This document shows, one piece after another, positions 43,004 to 51,859 of a stretch of DNA of 52,972 nucleotides. How positions within the stretch are numbered: position 1 is the first letter of the stretch; each line of letters opens with the position of its first letter. The notes below the pieces were generated by a model. That model was given only the letters and a program-made list of their open reading frames with translations. It was not told the DNA's origin and searched no databases. The stretch spans positions 1-52,972 of the forward strand of contig DATASX010000094.1 of the NCBI GenBank assembly GCA_036269075.1. Reading direction: 5' to 3'. Source of the DNA: Sporichthyaceae bacterium (GTDB taxonomy: Bacteria; Actinomycetota; Actinomycetes; Sporichthyales; Sporichthyaceae). The position numbers and the translations under genes were made by a program.

Positions 43004-45028
43004 TCAGTTGGCTGGGGTCTGGTTGGCCTGCTCGTGCTCGTAGAGGTCGCGGGCGTCGGAGACGCGGCCTGGGGGCGCCGTGATCGCGTTGCCGTCGGCC
43101 GCAGGGAGCATCGCGGTGCTGCTGCCCGAGGAGATCCGCCGGGGCGTCGTGCGCACCGTGCTCGACGAGGTGTGCATCGACACGGTGTCGGTCGTCGCCG
43201 GGCTGTCCGCGGCCGGGGCCATGATCGGCGCTGGGGCCGACATCGCGCTCGAGTCCGTCGTGGTGGAGGAATCCGACGACCCCGCCGGGGCGGTCATGTC
43301 GGTCGGGGCCACGGTGGGCTGGCCGCCCGGCAGCGGGGTGAGTTGCGTGTCGGGTTTGGTCAGCTGGCTGTTGTAGAGGTCGAGCGCGTCCGACACACGG
43401 TCGGTCGGCAGCCACAGCTCGACGCCGGGCGAAGCGCCGGGTGCCGGCGTGGCCGACGGCGTCAGGATCGACGTCAGGGGGGCCGACGCCGCGGGCGGCC
43501 CGACCGGGGGAGCGGCCGGGTCCTCCGGAGCGGCAGGTTTCAGCGTGTCGGTCGAGTTGCCCGAGACACTCGCCGGCGCCGGGCCAGGCAGCGGGGCCGG
43601 GATCAGCGCCGGAGCTTCGGCCGCGGGGGCCGCAGCAGCGGGCGCGGTGGTGGCGGCCGGTCCGGCCGCCGGGTTCGTCGTCGGCGTGATGCCACCGGTG
43701 GTCAACCCGCTGGCCAGACCGCCCACGAGCGGGAGGTTGCCCAAGCCGGGCAGCAGCGGGGTCGACGGGGTCCCCGGAACCGGGTTCCCCGGCAGCAGCG
43801 GGACGGTCGGCAGCGACGGCAGCGCCGGCAGTGATGGCAGCGGGTTGGTCGGGGCGATGCCCAGCGCCTTCTCGGCGTCGAACGCGATCGGGTCGACCGC
43901 GCTGAGCAGCGAGTCCAACGAGCCGCTGTGCAGGTGGGTGATCCGGTTGACCGGATGGTCGCGGTTGAACCGGGGCGAGCCGCTCTCGAACACCGTCCAG
44001 ACCTTGCCGTCGTGGACGGTCAGGTCCTCGGGCATGGCCGGCATCCACACGCAGGCCACTGGCGACTTGAGCGTCGACGGGCCGGTCCGGCGGACCACGA
44101 CGAGCTCGCCGCGGCCGGTGTTGTTGTCGGTCGAGAACACGAAGTCGTCCGGGGTGATGATCAGGCCCTGGGCCCGGTCCGGCACGACCCACGGGCCCTC
44201 GACCTTCTTCAGGGTCCCGTCCGGGTCGAGCGTGTAACGGTTCATCAGGCCCGGCACGCCGGCGTTGCCGTGATTTCCTGTGTACAAAGAGTCACCGTCG
44301 ACCGACATGAAGTCGGTCGCGTCGATGTTCTGCCGGGGCCCGTCGCTCTTCAGGTAAACGGGACTCTTGCCGGTGATCGACTGCTGCATCGCAGCCTGCA
44401 GATCGGCGGTCCGGTACTTCTCGACGGTAGGCGACCCGACTTTCGGCCAGGGGTTGTCGCCGGTGAAGAGCCAATCGCCGAAGAAGGCCATTCCGCCGAG
44501 GTGCGACTCGTCCACCATGACCGTGCCGACCGGGTCCCCGGTTTCCGGGTTCAGGCCGACGAGGTAGGACTGGTGTCCGGTCCGGTACATGCCCAGCAGG
44601 ACCAGGTCGTGGCCCTGGCCGTCCCAGTTGTCCCAGGCGTCGAGCGCCTGCGGGATGTAGTTGCCGAGGTAGGGCACGGACGCCGCGGGCCGGAACAGTT
44701 GGTCGTAGATGCTGGAGACGGAGCGGCCCTGGTACTTGGAGACGTTGCCTCGCAGCTGCGAGTCGTCACACTTCGGGCCCGCTGCGGCGGCCGGGACGTG
44801 GCGCGCGGCGGTGGACAGCATCGAGACCGGGGCGACCGAGTCGATCACCGGGTGGCCGTGGCCCTTGAGGTGGTCCGAGGAGCCGGTGACCGCGCCGGCC
44901 AGCGTCATGTCCGAATGGTTGTCCCAACCGACGCGCAGGAACCCGACCGGACTCGATGAGCTCCCGGACGCGAACGCACTGGCTACCAGCGCTCCCACGA
45001 ACCCGAGCGCCGCTGTTTTCGGACGCAA
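43004..45028 (-). CDS. Large secreted Pro/Ala-rich protein with propeller-like N-domain
   Basis: A 674-residue exported protein. A signal peptide (RPKTAALGFVGALVASAFAS) leads to an N-terminal domain (to about residue 390) with repeated WDGQGHDLVLLGMYRTGHQSY-like and GDWLFTGDNPWP segments that suggest a beta-propeller. A Pro/Leu-rich linker (LPSLPALPSLPTVPLLPG) and low-complexity Ala/Pro/Thr/Ser region follow. The motif RVSDAxDLY occurs twice, mid-tail and near the C-terminus. TTG 45028 is chosen because a GGGGAGGGGAAGG ribosome site lies just upstream; GTG 45058 is an alternative. No family name is certain. Confidence 0.75.
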   Translation of the reverse strand: MRPKTAALGFVGALVASAFASGSSSSPVGFLRVGWDNHSDMTLAGAVTGSSDHLKGHGHPVIDSVAPVSMLSTAARHVPAAAAGPKCDDSQLRGNVSKYQGRSVSSIYDQLFRPAASVPYLGNYIPQALDAWDNWDGQGHDLVLLGMYRTGHQSYLVGLNPETGDPVGTVMVDESHLGGMAFFGDWLFTGDNPWPKVGSPTVEKYRTADLQAAMQQSITGKSPVYLKSDGPRQNIDATDFMSVDGDSLYTGNHGNAGVPGLMNRYTLDPDGTLKKVEGPWVVPDRAQGLIITPDDFVFSTDNNTGRGELVVVRRTGPSTLKSPVACVWMPAMPEDLTVHDGKVWTVFESGSPRFNRDHPVNRITHLHSGSLDSLLSAVDPIAFDAEKALGIAPTNPLPSLPALPSLPTVPLLPGNPVPGTPSTPLLPGLGNLPLVGGLASGLTTGGITPTTNPAAGPAATTAPAAAAPAAEAPALIPAPLPGPAPASVSGNSTDTLKPAAPEDPAAPPVGPPAASAPLTSILTPSATPAPGASPGVELWLPTDRVSDALDLYNSQLTKPDTQLTPLPGGQPTVAPTDMTAPAGSSDSSTTTDSSAMSAPAPIMAPAADSPATTDTVSMHTSSSTVRTTPRRISSGSSTAMLPAADGNAITAPPGRVSDARDLYEHEQANQTPAN

Positions 45029-45188
45029 CGACCTTCCCCTCCCCGCCCCCAGGATCACCCGTTTGCCGCAACAGCGGCCTTTGGATGCTCGCAGGGGCCT
45101 GGGCGGGACGCACCGGGCTCAACGCAATCCTGTGCTGGATTACGAGGAAATGACTCGACACCCCTGGTTGCTGGTGGCTTTGTTACTT

Positions 45189-45251
45189 GACATTGCCCGA
45201 ATAGGGACACTCGGAACATTTCGGGCAGAGGCGAATGTCACTCTGAGTGAC
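45189..45251 (-). promoter_or_regulatory. Nested inverted repeats upstream of the secreted-protein gene
   Basis: GACATTGCCCGAA (45189-45201) has partners TTCGGGC (45220-45226) and AATGTC (45234-45239); GTCACTC-T-GAGTGAC (45237-45251) is a 15-nt palindrome. This A/T-richer region lies between the secreted-protein gene and echA and is the likely promoter/operator of the former. No gene is seen in 45059-45270. Confidence 0.4.
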
Positions 45252-45270
45252 TACTTTCCGAGACCCTTGA

Positions 45271-46068
45271 TCAACGTCCCGTGAACTCGGGTTTGCGCTT
45301 GGCCAGGAAGGCGGCCAGGGCGGCGGCATGGTCGATCGTCCCGCCGGCCGCGACGATCTCCTCGTGCTCCTGCCGCAACGATGCGCTCAGCGACTGATCG
45401 GCCGCGGACCGTAGCAGTCGCCGGACCGCCGCGTACGCCAGCGTCGGGCCGGCCGCAAGACGTCCGGCGAGCTCGGCGACGGCGACCGGCAGGTCCGCGG
45501 CCGGGACCACGGAGTTGACCAGGCCCAGCTCCGCTGCCTGCTCGGCGGTCAACGTGGGGGAGAGCATGAGCAGTTCAGCCGCCTTGGCCGGCCCGACCAG
45601 GCGAGGCAGGAACCAGGACATCCCGGTGTCCGGGGTCAGGCCGATCGCGGTGAACGCGGTGGTGAAGGTGGCCTTGTCGGCGGCGATTCGGAAGTCCGCG
45701 GCCAAGGCCAGGGACATCCCGGCCCCGGCGGCCGCCCCGTTGATAGCGGCGACCACCGGCTTCGGCATCTCCGCGACCAGTTCGCAGATCGGCGCGTAGT
45801 GCTCCGGGACCGTCGTGAAGATTTCCTCCGGCGTGCCGGTCTGCGCGACCGCGGCGAACTCCCGCAGGTCCTGGCCGACGCAGAAGCCGCGGCCGGCGCC
45901 GGTCAGCACGACTGCGCGGACGCCCGGGTCGTCGGCCGCTGCGCGCAACGCGGCCAGCAGCGCCTGTTTGGTCGCCAGGTCGAGGGAGTTGAACGCGTCG
46001 GGGCGGTTCAGGGTGATCGTCGTGACGGCATCGGTGTTGGCGACCAGGACGGACTCGGGCGACGTCAT
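45271..46068 (-). CDS. Enoyl-CoA hydratase/isomerase
   Basis: A 265-residue crotonase-fold enzyme of acyl-CoA catabolism. It shows TITLNRPDAFNSLD, the first oxyanion segment AGRGFCVGQDLREFA, and the second INGAAAGAGMSLALAADFRIA, then GLTPDTGMSWFLPRLVG, where Asp in GLTPDTG sits at the position used by PaaG-type isomerases in place of the hydratase Glu. It may therefore act as a delta-3,delta-2-isomerase or PaaG-like ring enzyme. ATG 46068. It stands alone on the minus strand; its promoter lies in 46069-46130. Confidence 0.9.
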   Translation of the reverse strand: MTSPESVLVANTDAVTTITLNRPDAFNSLDLATKQALLAALRAAADDPGVRAVVLTGAGRGFCVGQDLREFAAVAQTGTPEEIFTTVPEHYAPICELVAEMPKPVVAAINGAAAGAGMSLALAADFRIAADKATFTTAFTAIGLTPDTGMSWFLPRLVGPAKAAELLMLSPTLTAEQAAELGLVNSVVPAADLPVAVAELAGRLAAGPTLAYAAVRRLLRSAADQSLSASLRQEHEEIVAAGGTIDHAAALAAFLAKRKPEFTGR

Positions 46069-46151
46069 GGCCGCAGGCTATGACCGGAGGTTCTGGCGTC
46101 TTTCGCCACCCGCCGGGACGGTGCCTGCGCGCCCCCCGGGGCGTTGCCTGA

Positions 46152-46157
46152 GATAAT
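46152..46157 (+). promoter_or_regulatory. Extended -10 element before DUF3117 gene
   Basis: GATAAT preceded by TGA gives an extended -10 (TGnGATAAT), about 100 nt before the DUF3117 start. No clear -35 box is seen. Confidence 0.4.
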
Positions 46158-46261
46158 GGCGGAACGGACACGGATCGTGGCCCTGTGTGGCCGCGTCCTG
46201 ATTCCGGGGCGGGCGGCCGGCGGCGCCGTCACAGCGACCTGCGGGGACGGAAGGAGCGAGC

Positions 46262-46429
46262 ATGGCGGCCATGAAGCCGCGGACCGGTGACGGACCGCTC
46301 GAGGTCACCAAGGAGGGCCGCGGCATCGTCATGCGGGTTCCGCTGGAGGGCGGCGGCCGATTGGTGGTCGAGCTGTCCGCGGACGAGGCGGGCGCGCTCG
46401 GTGAGGCGCTCAAGGGCGTCGTCGCATGA
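46262..46429 (+). CDS. DUF3117 small protein
   Basis: A 55-residue protein starting MAAMKPRTGDGPLEVTKEGR and ending LSADEAGALGEALKGVV, almost the consensus of the actinobacterial DUF3117 family (Rv1211-like in mycobacteria). Function unknown, cytosolic. ATG 46262 has GGAAGGAGCGAGC immediately upstream. The gene is short but well supported. It is followed by a dispersed repeat and then pepA. Confidence 0.9.
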   Translation: MAAMKPRTGDGPLEVTKEGRGIVMRVPLEGGGRLVVELSADEAGALGEALKGVVA

Positions 46430-46439
46430 CCCTGCAGCC

Positions 46440-46480
46440 GTGAACGAGCCCGCGAGCGAACCAATGTCACAGTGTCAGCC
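46440..46480 (+). repeat. Short dispersed repeat upstream of pepA
   Basis: About 41 nt (GTGAACGAGC ... CCAATGTCACAGTGTC) similar to 50092-50133. Both sit shortly before a gene start on the same strand. Confidence 0.55.
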
Positions 46481-46516
46481 GATGTCGAAGGTGTGCGGGC
46501 GGACGGAGGTCCGCCG

Positions 46517-48040
46517 GTGAGTCTTCCGAAGATCGACCTGGTGGCCGGCCGGGCCCCGTTGCGGGACTCGGCCGACGTCGTCGCGGTCCCGCTGACGCCC
46601 GGCCCCGACGGGCCGACCGGTGGTTCCGGGCTGCGCGAGGTCGCGCGAGAACTGAATCTGGACCTGATGGCGCCGGCCGCCCGCGACAAGGCCAAGGGCT
46701 CGGCCGGCGAGATCGTGGCGGTGCCGGTCAGCGACCACCCCACGGTGCGTGAGGTGCTGCTGGTCGGCGTCGGATCGGCGAGCCCGACCGAGTTGCGGCG
46801 GGTCGGCGCGGCGCTGGCCCGGCGGACCCGGGAACGCAGCCGGCTGGAGACGACGATCGCGGCGGAGGCCAACCCGGCCGGGGTGCGGGCGTTCGTCGAG
46901 GGCCTGCTGCTGGGCTCGTACAGCTACGGCCTGCGGTCCGGCGAGGCCAAGCAGTCCTCGGTCGGCGCGGTCTCGGTGCATCTGAAGTCTGTGAAATCGG
47001 AGGACGGCGCTCGGGACGCGATCGGCCGGGCTGAGGCCACCGGTGCGGCAGTGTGCTTGGCCCGCGACCTGGCCAACACGCCCTCGGCCCGCAAGACGCC
47101 GGCCTGGTTGGCGGCCGAGGCTGCTCGGGTCGGCAAGAAGGCCAAGCTCGACGTGCGGATCTGGGAGCCTGCGCACTTGGCGGCCGAGGGATTCGGCGGC
47201 CTGCTGGCGGTCGGCTCCGGTGCCGCTAACGGTCGCGGCCCGCGGTTGATCCAGCTCTCGTACACCCCGGTGGGCGCCGGGGCCGACGTGCCGCACGTGG
47301 TGATCGTCGGCAAGGGGATCACCTTCGACAGCGGGGGCCTGTCGCTCAAGCCGACCGACGGCATGGTCGCGATGAAGGCCGACATGGCCGGTGGCGCCGC
47401 GGTGATCGGCGCGATGAGCGCGCTGCGCGACCTGGCGGTCCCGGTGCGGGTCACCGGTCTGGTCGCGGCGGCCGAGAACATGCCCTCCGGCTCGGCCTAC
47501 CGACCCGGCGACGTGATCCGGCACTACGGCGGGACCACCGTCGAGGTGCTCAACACCGACGCCGAGGGTCGCCTGGTGCTGGCCGACGCGCTGGCCTACG
47601 CCGACGCGAAACTTGACCCGGACGTGATCGTCGACCTGGCCACGCTGACCGGTGCGGCCACGCTGGCACTGACCCGGCGCATCGCCGCCCTGTTCACCGA
47701 CGACGATCGACTGGCGGCGGCGTTGTCCGCCGCCGCCGACGCGAGCGGCGACCGACTCTGGCGTCTGCCGTTGGTCGAGGACTACCGCTGGGCGCTGGAG
47801 TCCCCGGTGGCCGACCTGGCGCACGTGCCGCGCGACCGCAAGGTCTCCGGCGGCGCGATCACCGCGGCGTTGTTCCTACGGGAATTCGTCGGCAAGCGTC
47901 GCTGGGCGCACATCGACATGGCCGGCCCCGGCAAGATCGACTCCGACGAGCACGAGAACACCAAGGGCGGCACCGGCTACGGCGTCCGCCTGCTGCTTCG
48001 TTGGTTGGAGAGCTACCCCTCGGGCACCTCGCGCAACTGA
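46517..48040 (+). CDS. pepA: Leucyl aminopeptidase (M17)
   Basis: A 507-residue cytosolic two-metal exopeptidase that releases N-terminal amino acids; in mycothiol-producing bacteria M17 enzymes are also candidates for Cys-Gly or conjugate turnover. The C-terminal catalytic domain carries GKGITFDSGGLSLKP (metal Lys/Asp), MKADMAGGAAVIGAM and the signature NTDAEGRLVLADAL. GTG 46517 has GGAGGT 7 nt upstream and starts the normal N-terminus; the in-frame GTG at 46472 lies within a repeat and is unlikely. Overlaps convergent mshD by 28 nt. Confidence 0.94.
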   Translation: MSLPKIDLVAGRAPLRDSADVVAVPLTPGPDGPTGGSGLREVARELNLDLMAPAARDKAKGSAGEIVAVPVSDHPTVREVLLVGVGSASPTELRRVGAALARRTRERSRLETTIAAEANPAGVRAFVEGLLLGSYSYGLRSGEAKQSSVGAVSVHLKSVKSEDGARDAIGRAEATGAAVCLARDLANTPSARKTPAWLAAEAARVGKKAKLDVRIWEPAHLAAEGFGGLLAVGSGAANGRGPRLIQLSYTPVGAGADVPHVVIVGKGITFDSGGLSLKPTDGMVAMKADMAGGAAVIGAMSALRDLAVPVRVTGLVAAAENMPSGSAYRPGDVIRHYGGTTVEVLNTDAEGRLVLADALAYADAKLDPDVIVDLATLTGAATLALTRRIAALFTDDDRLAAALSAAADASGDRLWRLPLVEDYRWALESPVADLAHVPRDRKVSGGAITAALFLREFVGKRRWAHIDMAGPGKIDSDEHENTKGGTGYGVRLLLRWLESYPSGTSRN

Positions 48041-48903
48041 GGGCGGCCGTACATGGTGGTCACAGCCGCGGTGCGGAAGCCCAGTCGCTCGTAGACGCGC
48101 ACCGCGGCGGCGTTGTCCGCGTCGACGTGGAGCAGCACCCGGGGCAGACCGCGCTGCGCCAGGTGGCGCAACCCGATGCGGCTCAGCGCTCGACCCAGAC
48201 CGCCGCCGTGGAAGTCCGGATCGACGCCGAGCACGTAGATCTCCCCGGCGTTCTCCGCGCGGTGCTCCTTGGTCCAGTGGAACCCGACGAGCTCGCCGGC
48301 GCGTTCGGCCAGGAAGAACCCCGCCGGGTCGAACCAGTCGGTCTGCTCGCGGGCGGTCAGGTCGGCGAGCGTGAGCCGGCCCTGCTCGCCGTGCTCGGCG
48401 AACGCCTTGGCGTTGAGCGCCAACCAGGCCGAATCGTCCGACCCGGGACGGAACTGACGGACCGTCACGCCTGGTGGGAGCTCCACCGGGCCGGGGTGGT
48501 CGGCCTCCGGTCCCAGCGGCAGCGAACGCTCCATCCGCCACAGTTCACGGATCACCACCAGCCCGGTCCGGCCCGCCAGTGCGGCGGCGCCCGGGTGAGC
48601 GGTGTACGACCACACCCGCAGGTCCGGGTGCACCGCGGCGGCGGAGTCCAGCAGCGCCCGGCCGTGCCCGCGACGCCGGTGGGCGGGATGCACGGCCAGT
48701 TCGGTGCTGCCGTCGCCCCGGACCTGGGCGTAGCCGATCAGCTCGTCGCCGAGGTGTTTGCCGAGGTGGACGACCTCCGGTCCGCCGGCGGTGAACGACA
48801 ACCAGGTCTGCTCGGAGAACGGCTCGCCCCCGTCGACGGCGTCCGCGGCCGCGGCCAGCGACCGCAGGTCGGCGATGCTGCCGACCTCCGGCGGTGCGCT
48901 CAC
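48013..48903 (-). CDS. mshD: Mycothiol synthase
   Basis: Acetylates Cys-GlcN-Ins, the last step of mycothiol synthesis. The 296-residue protein has two GNAT domains: the N-terminal one with HLGDELIGYAQVRGDGSTELAVHPAHRRRGHGRALL, and the active C-terminal one with YVLGVDPDFHGGGLGRALSRIGL and LHVDADNAAAVRVYERLGF, where the acetyl-CoA loop is plain. GTG 48903 yields the standard N-terminus. It lies 13 nt after glnR on the same strand, an adjacency also found in Mycobacterium (Rv0818-Rv0819). Confidence 0.93.
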   Translation of the reverse strand: MSAPPEVGSIADLRSLAAAADAVDGGEPFSEQTWLSFTAGGPEVVHLGKHLGDELIGYAQVRGDGSTELAVHPAHRRRGHGRALLDSAAAVHPDLRVWSYTAHPGAAALAGRTGLVVIRELWRMERSLPLGPEADHPGPVELPPGVTVRQFRPGSDDSAWLALNAKAFAEHGEQGRLTLADLTAREQTDWFDPAGFFLAERAGELVGFHWTKEHRAENAGEIYVLGVDPDFHGGGLGRALSRIGLRHLAQRGLPRVLLHVDADNAAAVRVYERLGFRTAAVTTMYGRPQLREVPEG

Positions 48904-48916
48904 CCGACGGAGCTTC

Positions 48917-49681
48917 TCACGCCTCGCCGGAGTGTCGGGAGGTGCGGGGCTCGACCTCGTCCTCGTCGTCGGCGGGCAGTTCCACATCGACCGGGGTGCC
49001 GCGGCCGGCAGGCGGGATCACGAAGCGGTAGCCGACGTTGCGCACCGTGCCGATCAACGCCTCGTGCTCGGGCCCCAGCTTGGCCCGCAGCCGACGCACG
49101 TGGACATCGACGGTTCGGGTGCCACCGAAGTAGTCGTAGCCCCAGACCTCCTGGAGCAGTTGGCCGCGGGTGAACACCCGGCCCGGGTGCTGGGCCAGGA
49201 ACTTCAGCAGCTCGAACTCCTTGAACGTCAGGTCCAGGAAGCGCGAGCGCACCTTCGCGGTGTAGGTGGCCTCGTCGATCAACAGGTCGCCGCTGCGGAT
49301 CTCGTCCGGGCTCTCGTCGGTGCCCGCCGCCGCCAACCGGCCGATGGCCAGCCGCAGTCGGGCCTCCACCTCGGCGGGGCCGGCCGTGTTGAGGATCACA
49401 TCGTCGACGCCCCAGTCGGCGGTGACGGCGGCCAAACCGCCCTCGGTGGCGATCAGCAGCAGCGGACAGGTGATCCCGGTCGTCCGGATGAGCCGGCACA
49501 GGCCTCGCACGTGCGGCAGGTCGCGGCGGCCGTCGACCAGCAGAGCATCGGTCGGCGGCGCGTCCAGCAGCGCGGACACCTCGGCCGGCGCGACCCGAAT
49601 CTGGTGCAGCAGCAGGCCGAGCGCCGGCAGAGCGTCCGTGGCCGGAGCGGCCGCGTTCGTCAGCATCAACAGGTTGCTCAA
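48917..49681 (-). CDS. glnR: Global nitrogen regulator GlnR
   Basis: A 254-residue OmpR-family orphan regulator controlling nitrogen assimilation genes. It closely matches Streptomyces GlnR by eye: N-terminus [54 protein letters not shown], and the winged-helix region [20 protein letters not shown]...[26 protein letters not shown]. The receiver is atypical, with DGRRD where a phosphoacceptor is normally flanked. TTG 49681 is preferred, with GGAGGGG upstream; GTG 49714 would add 11 Arg-rich residues. No cognate kinase is present. Confidence 0.93.
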   Translation of the reverse strand: MSNLLMLTNAAAPATDALPALGLLLHQIRVAPAEVSALLDAPPTDALLVDGRRDLPHVRGLCRLIRTTGITCPLLLIATEGGLAAVTADWGVDDVILNTAGPAEVEARLRLAIGRLAAAGTDESPDEIRSGDLLIDEATYTAKVRSRFLDLTFKEFELLKFLAQHPGRVFTRGQLLQEVWGYDYFGGTRTVDVHVRRLRAKLGPEHEALIGTVRNVGYRFVIPPAGRGTPVDVELPADDEDEVEPRTSRHSGEA

Positions 49682-49789
49682 GCTCAGACCACCCCTCCGT
49701 CGTCTGCAGTCCACAGAATCTCACAACCGTGTGTCCGGCATGTGACGCCCAGTTTTCGCTCGTGACCGGCCAGTTGCGTTTCCGTGAGT

Positions 49790-50044
49790 TCACCCGCCCG
49801 CGAACGGCGGCAACACCTCGACCGTCGCGCCCTCGGGAAGTTCGACTGTCGCGTGGTCGCGCAGACCCACCGGGTCGCCGTCGATCAGGTAGGAGCAGAC
49901 CGACAGCACCCGGGCCAGCTCCGGACCGTGCGCCGCGCGCGCGGTGTCGAGGGCCTCGGCCAGCGTGGTCGCGCGGTAGGACTCGAGCTCGATGCCGGCC
50001 GCGGCCTTCGCGGCCGCCCAGTATCGGATGGTTCCGTTCGCCAT
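49790..50044 (-). CDS. MoaD/ThiS-family sulfur-carrier-like protein
   Basis: An 84-residue beta-grasp protein (TIRYWAAAKAAAGIELESYRA, then EVLPPFAGG) ending in the Gly-Gly needed for adenylation and thiocarboxylation. Such proteins carry sulfur for molybdopterin, thiamine or other cofactors; the actinobacterial member near glnR has no firm assignment. ATG 50044 has GTGAGG 9 nt upstream; ATG 50053 is too close to that site. A sulfurtransferase lies 2 kb away. It stands between glnR and a divergent membrane protein. Confidence 0.85.
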   Translation of the reverse strand: MANGTIRYWAAAKAAAGIELESYRATTLAEALDTARAAHGPELARVLSVCSYLIDGDPVGLRDHATVELPEGATVEVLPPFAGG

Positions 50045-50091
50045 GGTCGACATCCTCACTGTTCGACGGCCGGTCTGAAAGGATTCGCCCC

Positions 50092-50133
50092 GTGAGCGAG
50101 CGCAGCGAACGAACCGATGTCGCAGTGTCCGCC
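50092..50133 (+). repeat. Short dispersed repeat upstream of membrane-protein gene
   Basis: About 42 nt (GTGAGCGAGCGCAGCG ... CCGATGTCGCAGTGTC), roughly 80% identical to 46440-46480, 36 nt before the next start codon. Confidence 0.55.
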
Positions 50134-50168
50134 ACCGCCGACGTGAACCGTACGACGCCGGCAAGCCG

Positions 50169-51038
50169 GTGAGCCCGTCGCCCTCCGCCGTCGCTGCGGG
50201 CCGCTCCGGCCCGGCTGCCGCGGTCGCGTTCGCCGTGGTGGGGGTCCTGGCCTCGCTGCTCGGGCAGCCCGCGTTGGTGTTCCCGGTGCTGACCGCGCAG
50301 GTGCTCATGGTGCTCGGTTTCTACTCGCTGATCGCGGTCCCGGGGCGCGACCTCGGGGTGGCGTTGGCGGTCGGGTGCGGGTTCGTCGGCGACATCGCGA
50401 TGGTGGTCCGCGGCGACGACCCGTCGCTGGGGCCGCTTGCCGGGGTGCTCGGTCCGGCGGTGCTCGGTGCGGTCGCCATCCAGATTCTTCGCCGGGACGG
50501 CCGGGAGCGGCTGACCGCCTCGATCACCGCGACCTGCACGGCCGTGGTTCTTTCCGTGCTGGGCGCGACGTTGGTGGCCGAGCGCGGTTCGGCCCACGGC
50601 GCGACCGTCACGGTGGTCGCGGTGATCGCAGCCGGCGCGACCACCGCAGTGCTGGCCTCGCCGATGCGCGCCGAAGTGGCCGACGCGATCGCGATCCCGG
50701 CCGCGGTGCTGCTCGCGCTGGTGCTGGCCGGTCCGGTAGGCGACCTGGCGTTCTGGCACGTCCTGGTGATCGCTGTCGCCGCCGCGGTGCTGGCCGCGGC
50801 CGGACGTCGCGCCGCGGCGTTCGCGGCCTACGACCTCACTCAGTCGGCAGCGGCCGCCGCCGCTGCGGCCGCGCCGGCGGAGCCGTCCGCCGGGCGGGCG
50901 GCCGCGCGTGCGGCGCGTCGTGCCGCCGCCCGCGAGGCACGCCGCACCGGCGAGGCGATCCTGGTCCTCGGGTCGGCGTTGCCGTTCGTGCTCGCCGCCC
51001 CCGCGTCGTACGTCCTCGGTCGACTGCTGGTGGGATGA
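50169..51038 (+). CDS. Polytopic membrane protein of unknown function
   Basis: A 289-residue protein with about seven hydrophobic segments between residues 15 and 220 (for example VVGVLASLLGQPALVFPVLTAQ and VLMVLGFYSLIAV), an Ala/Arg-rich charged loop (about 230-260), and a last helix at the C-terminus. GTG 50169. It lies just upstream of lmeA and overlaps it by 4 nt (ATGA), so both are coupled; similar membrane genes accompany lmeA/glnR in relatives. A role in envelope lipid metabolism is possible but not shown. Confidence 0.75.
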   Translation: MSPSPSAVAAGRSGPAAAVAFAVVGVLASLLGQPALVFPVLTAQVLMVLGFYSLIAVPGRDLGVALAVGCGFVGDIAMVVRGDDPSLGPLAGVLGPAVLGAVAIQILRRDGRERLTASITATCTAVVLSVLGATLVAERGSAHGATVTVVAVIAAGATTAVLASPMRAEVADAIAIPAAVLLALVLAGPVGDLAFWHVLVIAVAAAVLAAAGRRAAAFAAYDLTQSAAAAAAAAAPAEPSAGRAAARAARRAAAREARRTGEAILVLGSALPFVLAAPASYVLGRLLVG

Positions 51039-51814
51039 GGGGAATGCGTCCCGGGAAAGTGCTCACGATCGGCGTGGTGGTCCTCGCCGTGGGCTCGCTC
51101 GTCGCCGACCGCGGGGCCAAGCTCGCGATCGAGCGGGTGGCCGCGAGCCGGATGCAGAGTTCGCTGGACACCAGCAAGCGGCCCTCGGTCGACATGGGCG
51201 GGTTCCCGTTCCTGACCGAGTTGATCCGCGGCAAGTTCGACAACGTGACCGTCGACATGGTCGGGGCCAGCGGCGGCAAGGTGACGGTGGCCCACCTCCA
51301 TGCCGATCTGCACGGCGTGCGCCAGGACAACGGCGGCGTGCGGGCCGACTCGATCACCGGCACCGGCCACATCGACTACGACGCGTTGTCCGCGGCGGCG
51401 AAGCCCTTGCAGATCTCCTACGGCGGCGCCGGCCTGGTTCAGGTGACCGCCAAGGTCACCGTGCTGGGGCGCAACCTGACCGCGTCGGCCTCGGGCCAGC
51501 CGCGGATCGAGCACAGCACGCTGATCGTGAAACCGGAGCGGGCCTCGACCTCGGTCACCGGCGACGCGGGGGAGGCCGCTGCCGCGGTCCCCGAGGTGTC
51601 GGTGCCGCTGCGCGACATCCCGCCGAACCTCAACATCAAGCTGACCCCCGCCGCGGGCGGCGTCGACTTCACGTTCGACGGCACCGACGTGCAACTGACC
51701 GCCAACTACCCGAGCACGAACTCCAGCGCGCGGGCACCTGCCGCGATTTGGCCGCTGACCGTGCCGGAGCGGCGCCAGGCCCTGGGCGCACCGGTCCACC
51801 GTCTCGCATCCTGA
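51035..51814 (+). CDS. LmeA-like DUF2993 lipoprotein/phospholipid protein
   Basis: A 259-residue protein with an N-terminal signal-anchor (VLTIGVVVLAVGSLVADRGA) and a DUF2993 domain: PSVDMGGFPFLTELIRGKFDNVTVDM, HLHADLHGV, and a beta-rich C-terminal half. The mycobacterial LmeA (Rv0817c) belongs to this family, lies beside glnR and affects mannan elongation on lipomannan. A phospholipid-binding periplasmic role is a reasonable inference. ATG 51035 overlaps the upstream stop; ATG 51044 is a second possibility. Confidence 0.85.
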   Translation: MRGMRPGKVLTIGVVVLAVGSLVADRGAKLAIERVAASRMQSSLDTSKRPSVDMGGFPFLTELIRGKFDNVTVDMVGASGGKVTVAHLHADLHGVRQDNGGVRADSITGTGHIDYDALSAAAKPLQISYGGAGLVQVTAKVTVLGRNLTASASGQPRIEHSTLIVKPERASTSVTGDAGEAAAAVPEVSVPLRDIPPNLNIKLTPAAGGVDFTFDGTDVQLTANYPSTNSSARAPAAIWPLTVPERRQALGAPVHRLAS

Positions 51815-51859
51815 GACGTCCCGCGACCTCCGGCCGCGCGACCGAGCTAAGCTTCGTGC

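Noticed and set aside
46472-46516. Upstream GTG 46472 as pepA start
   Set aside because: It lies within a repeat and adds an atypical leader; GGAGGT sits correctly for GTG 46517.
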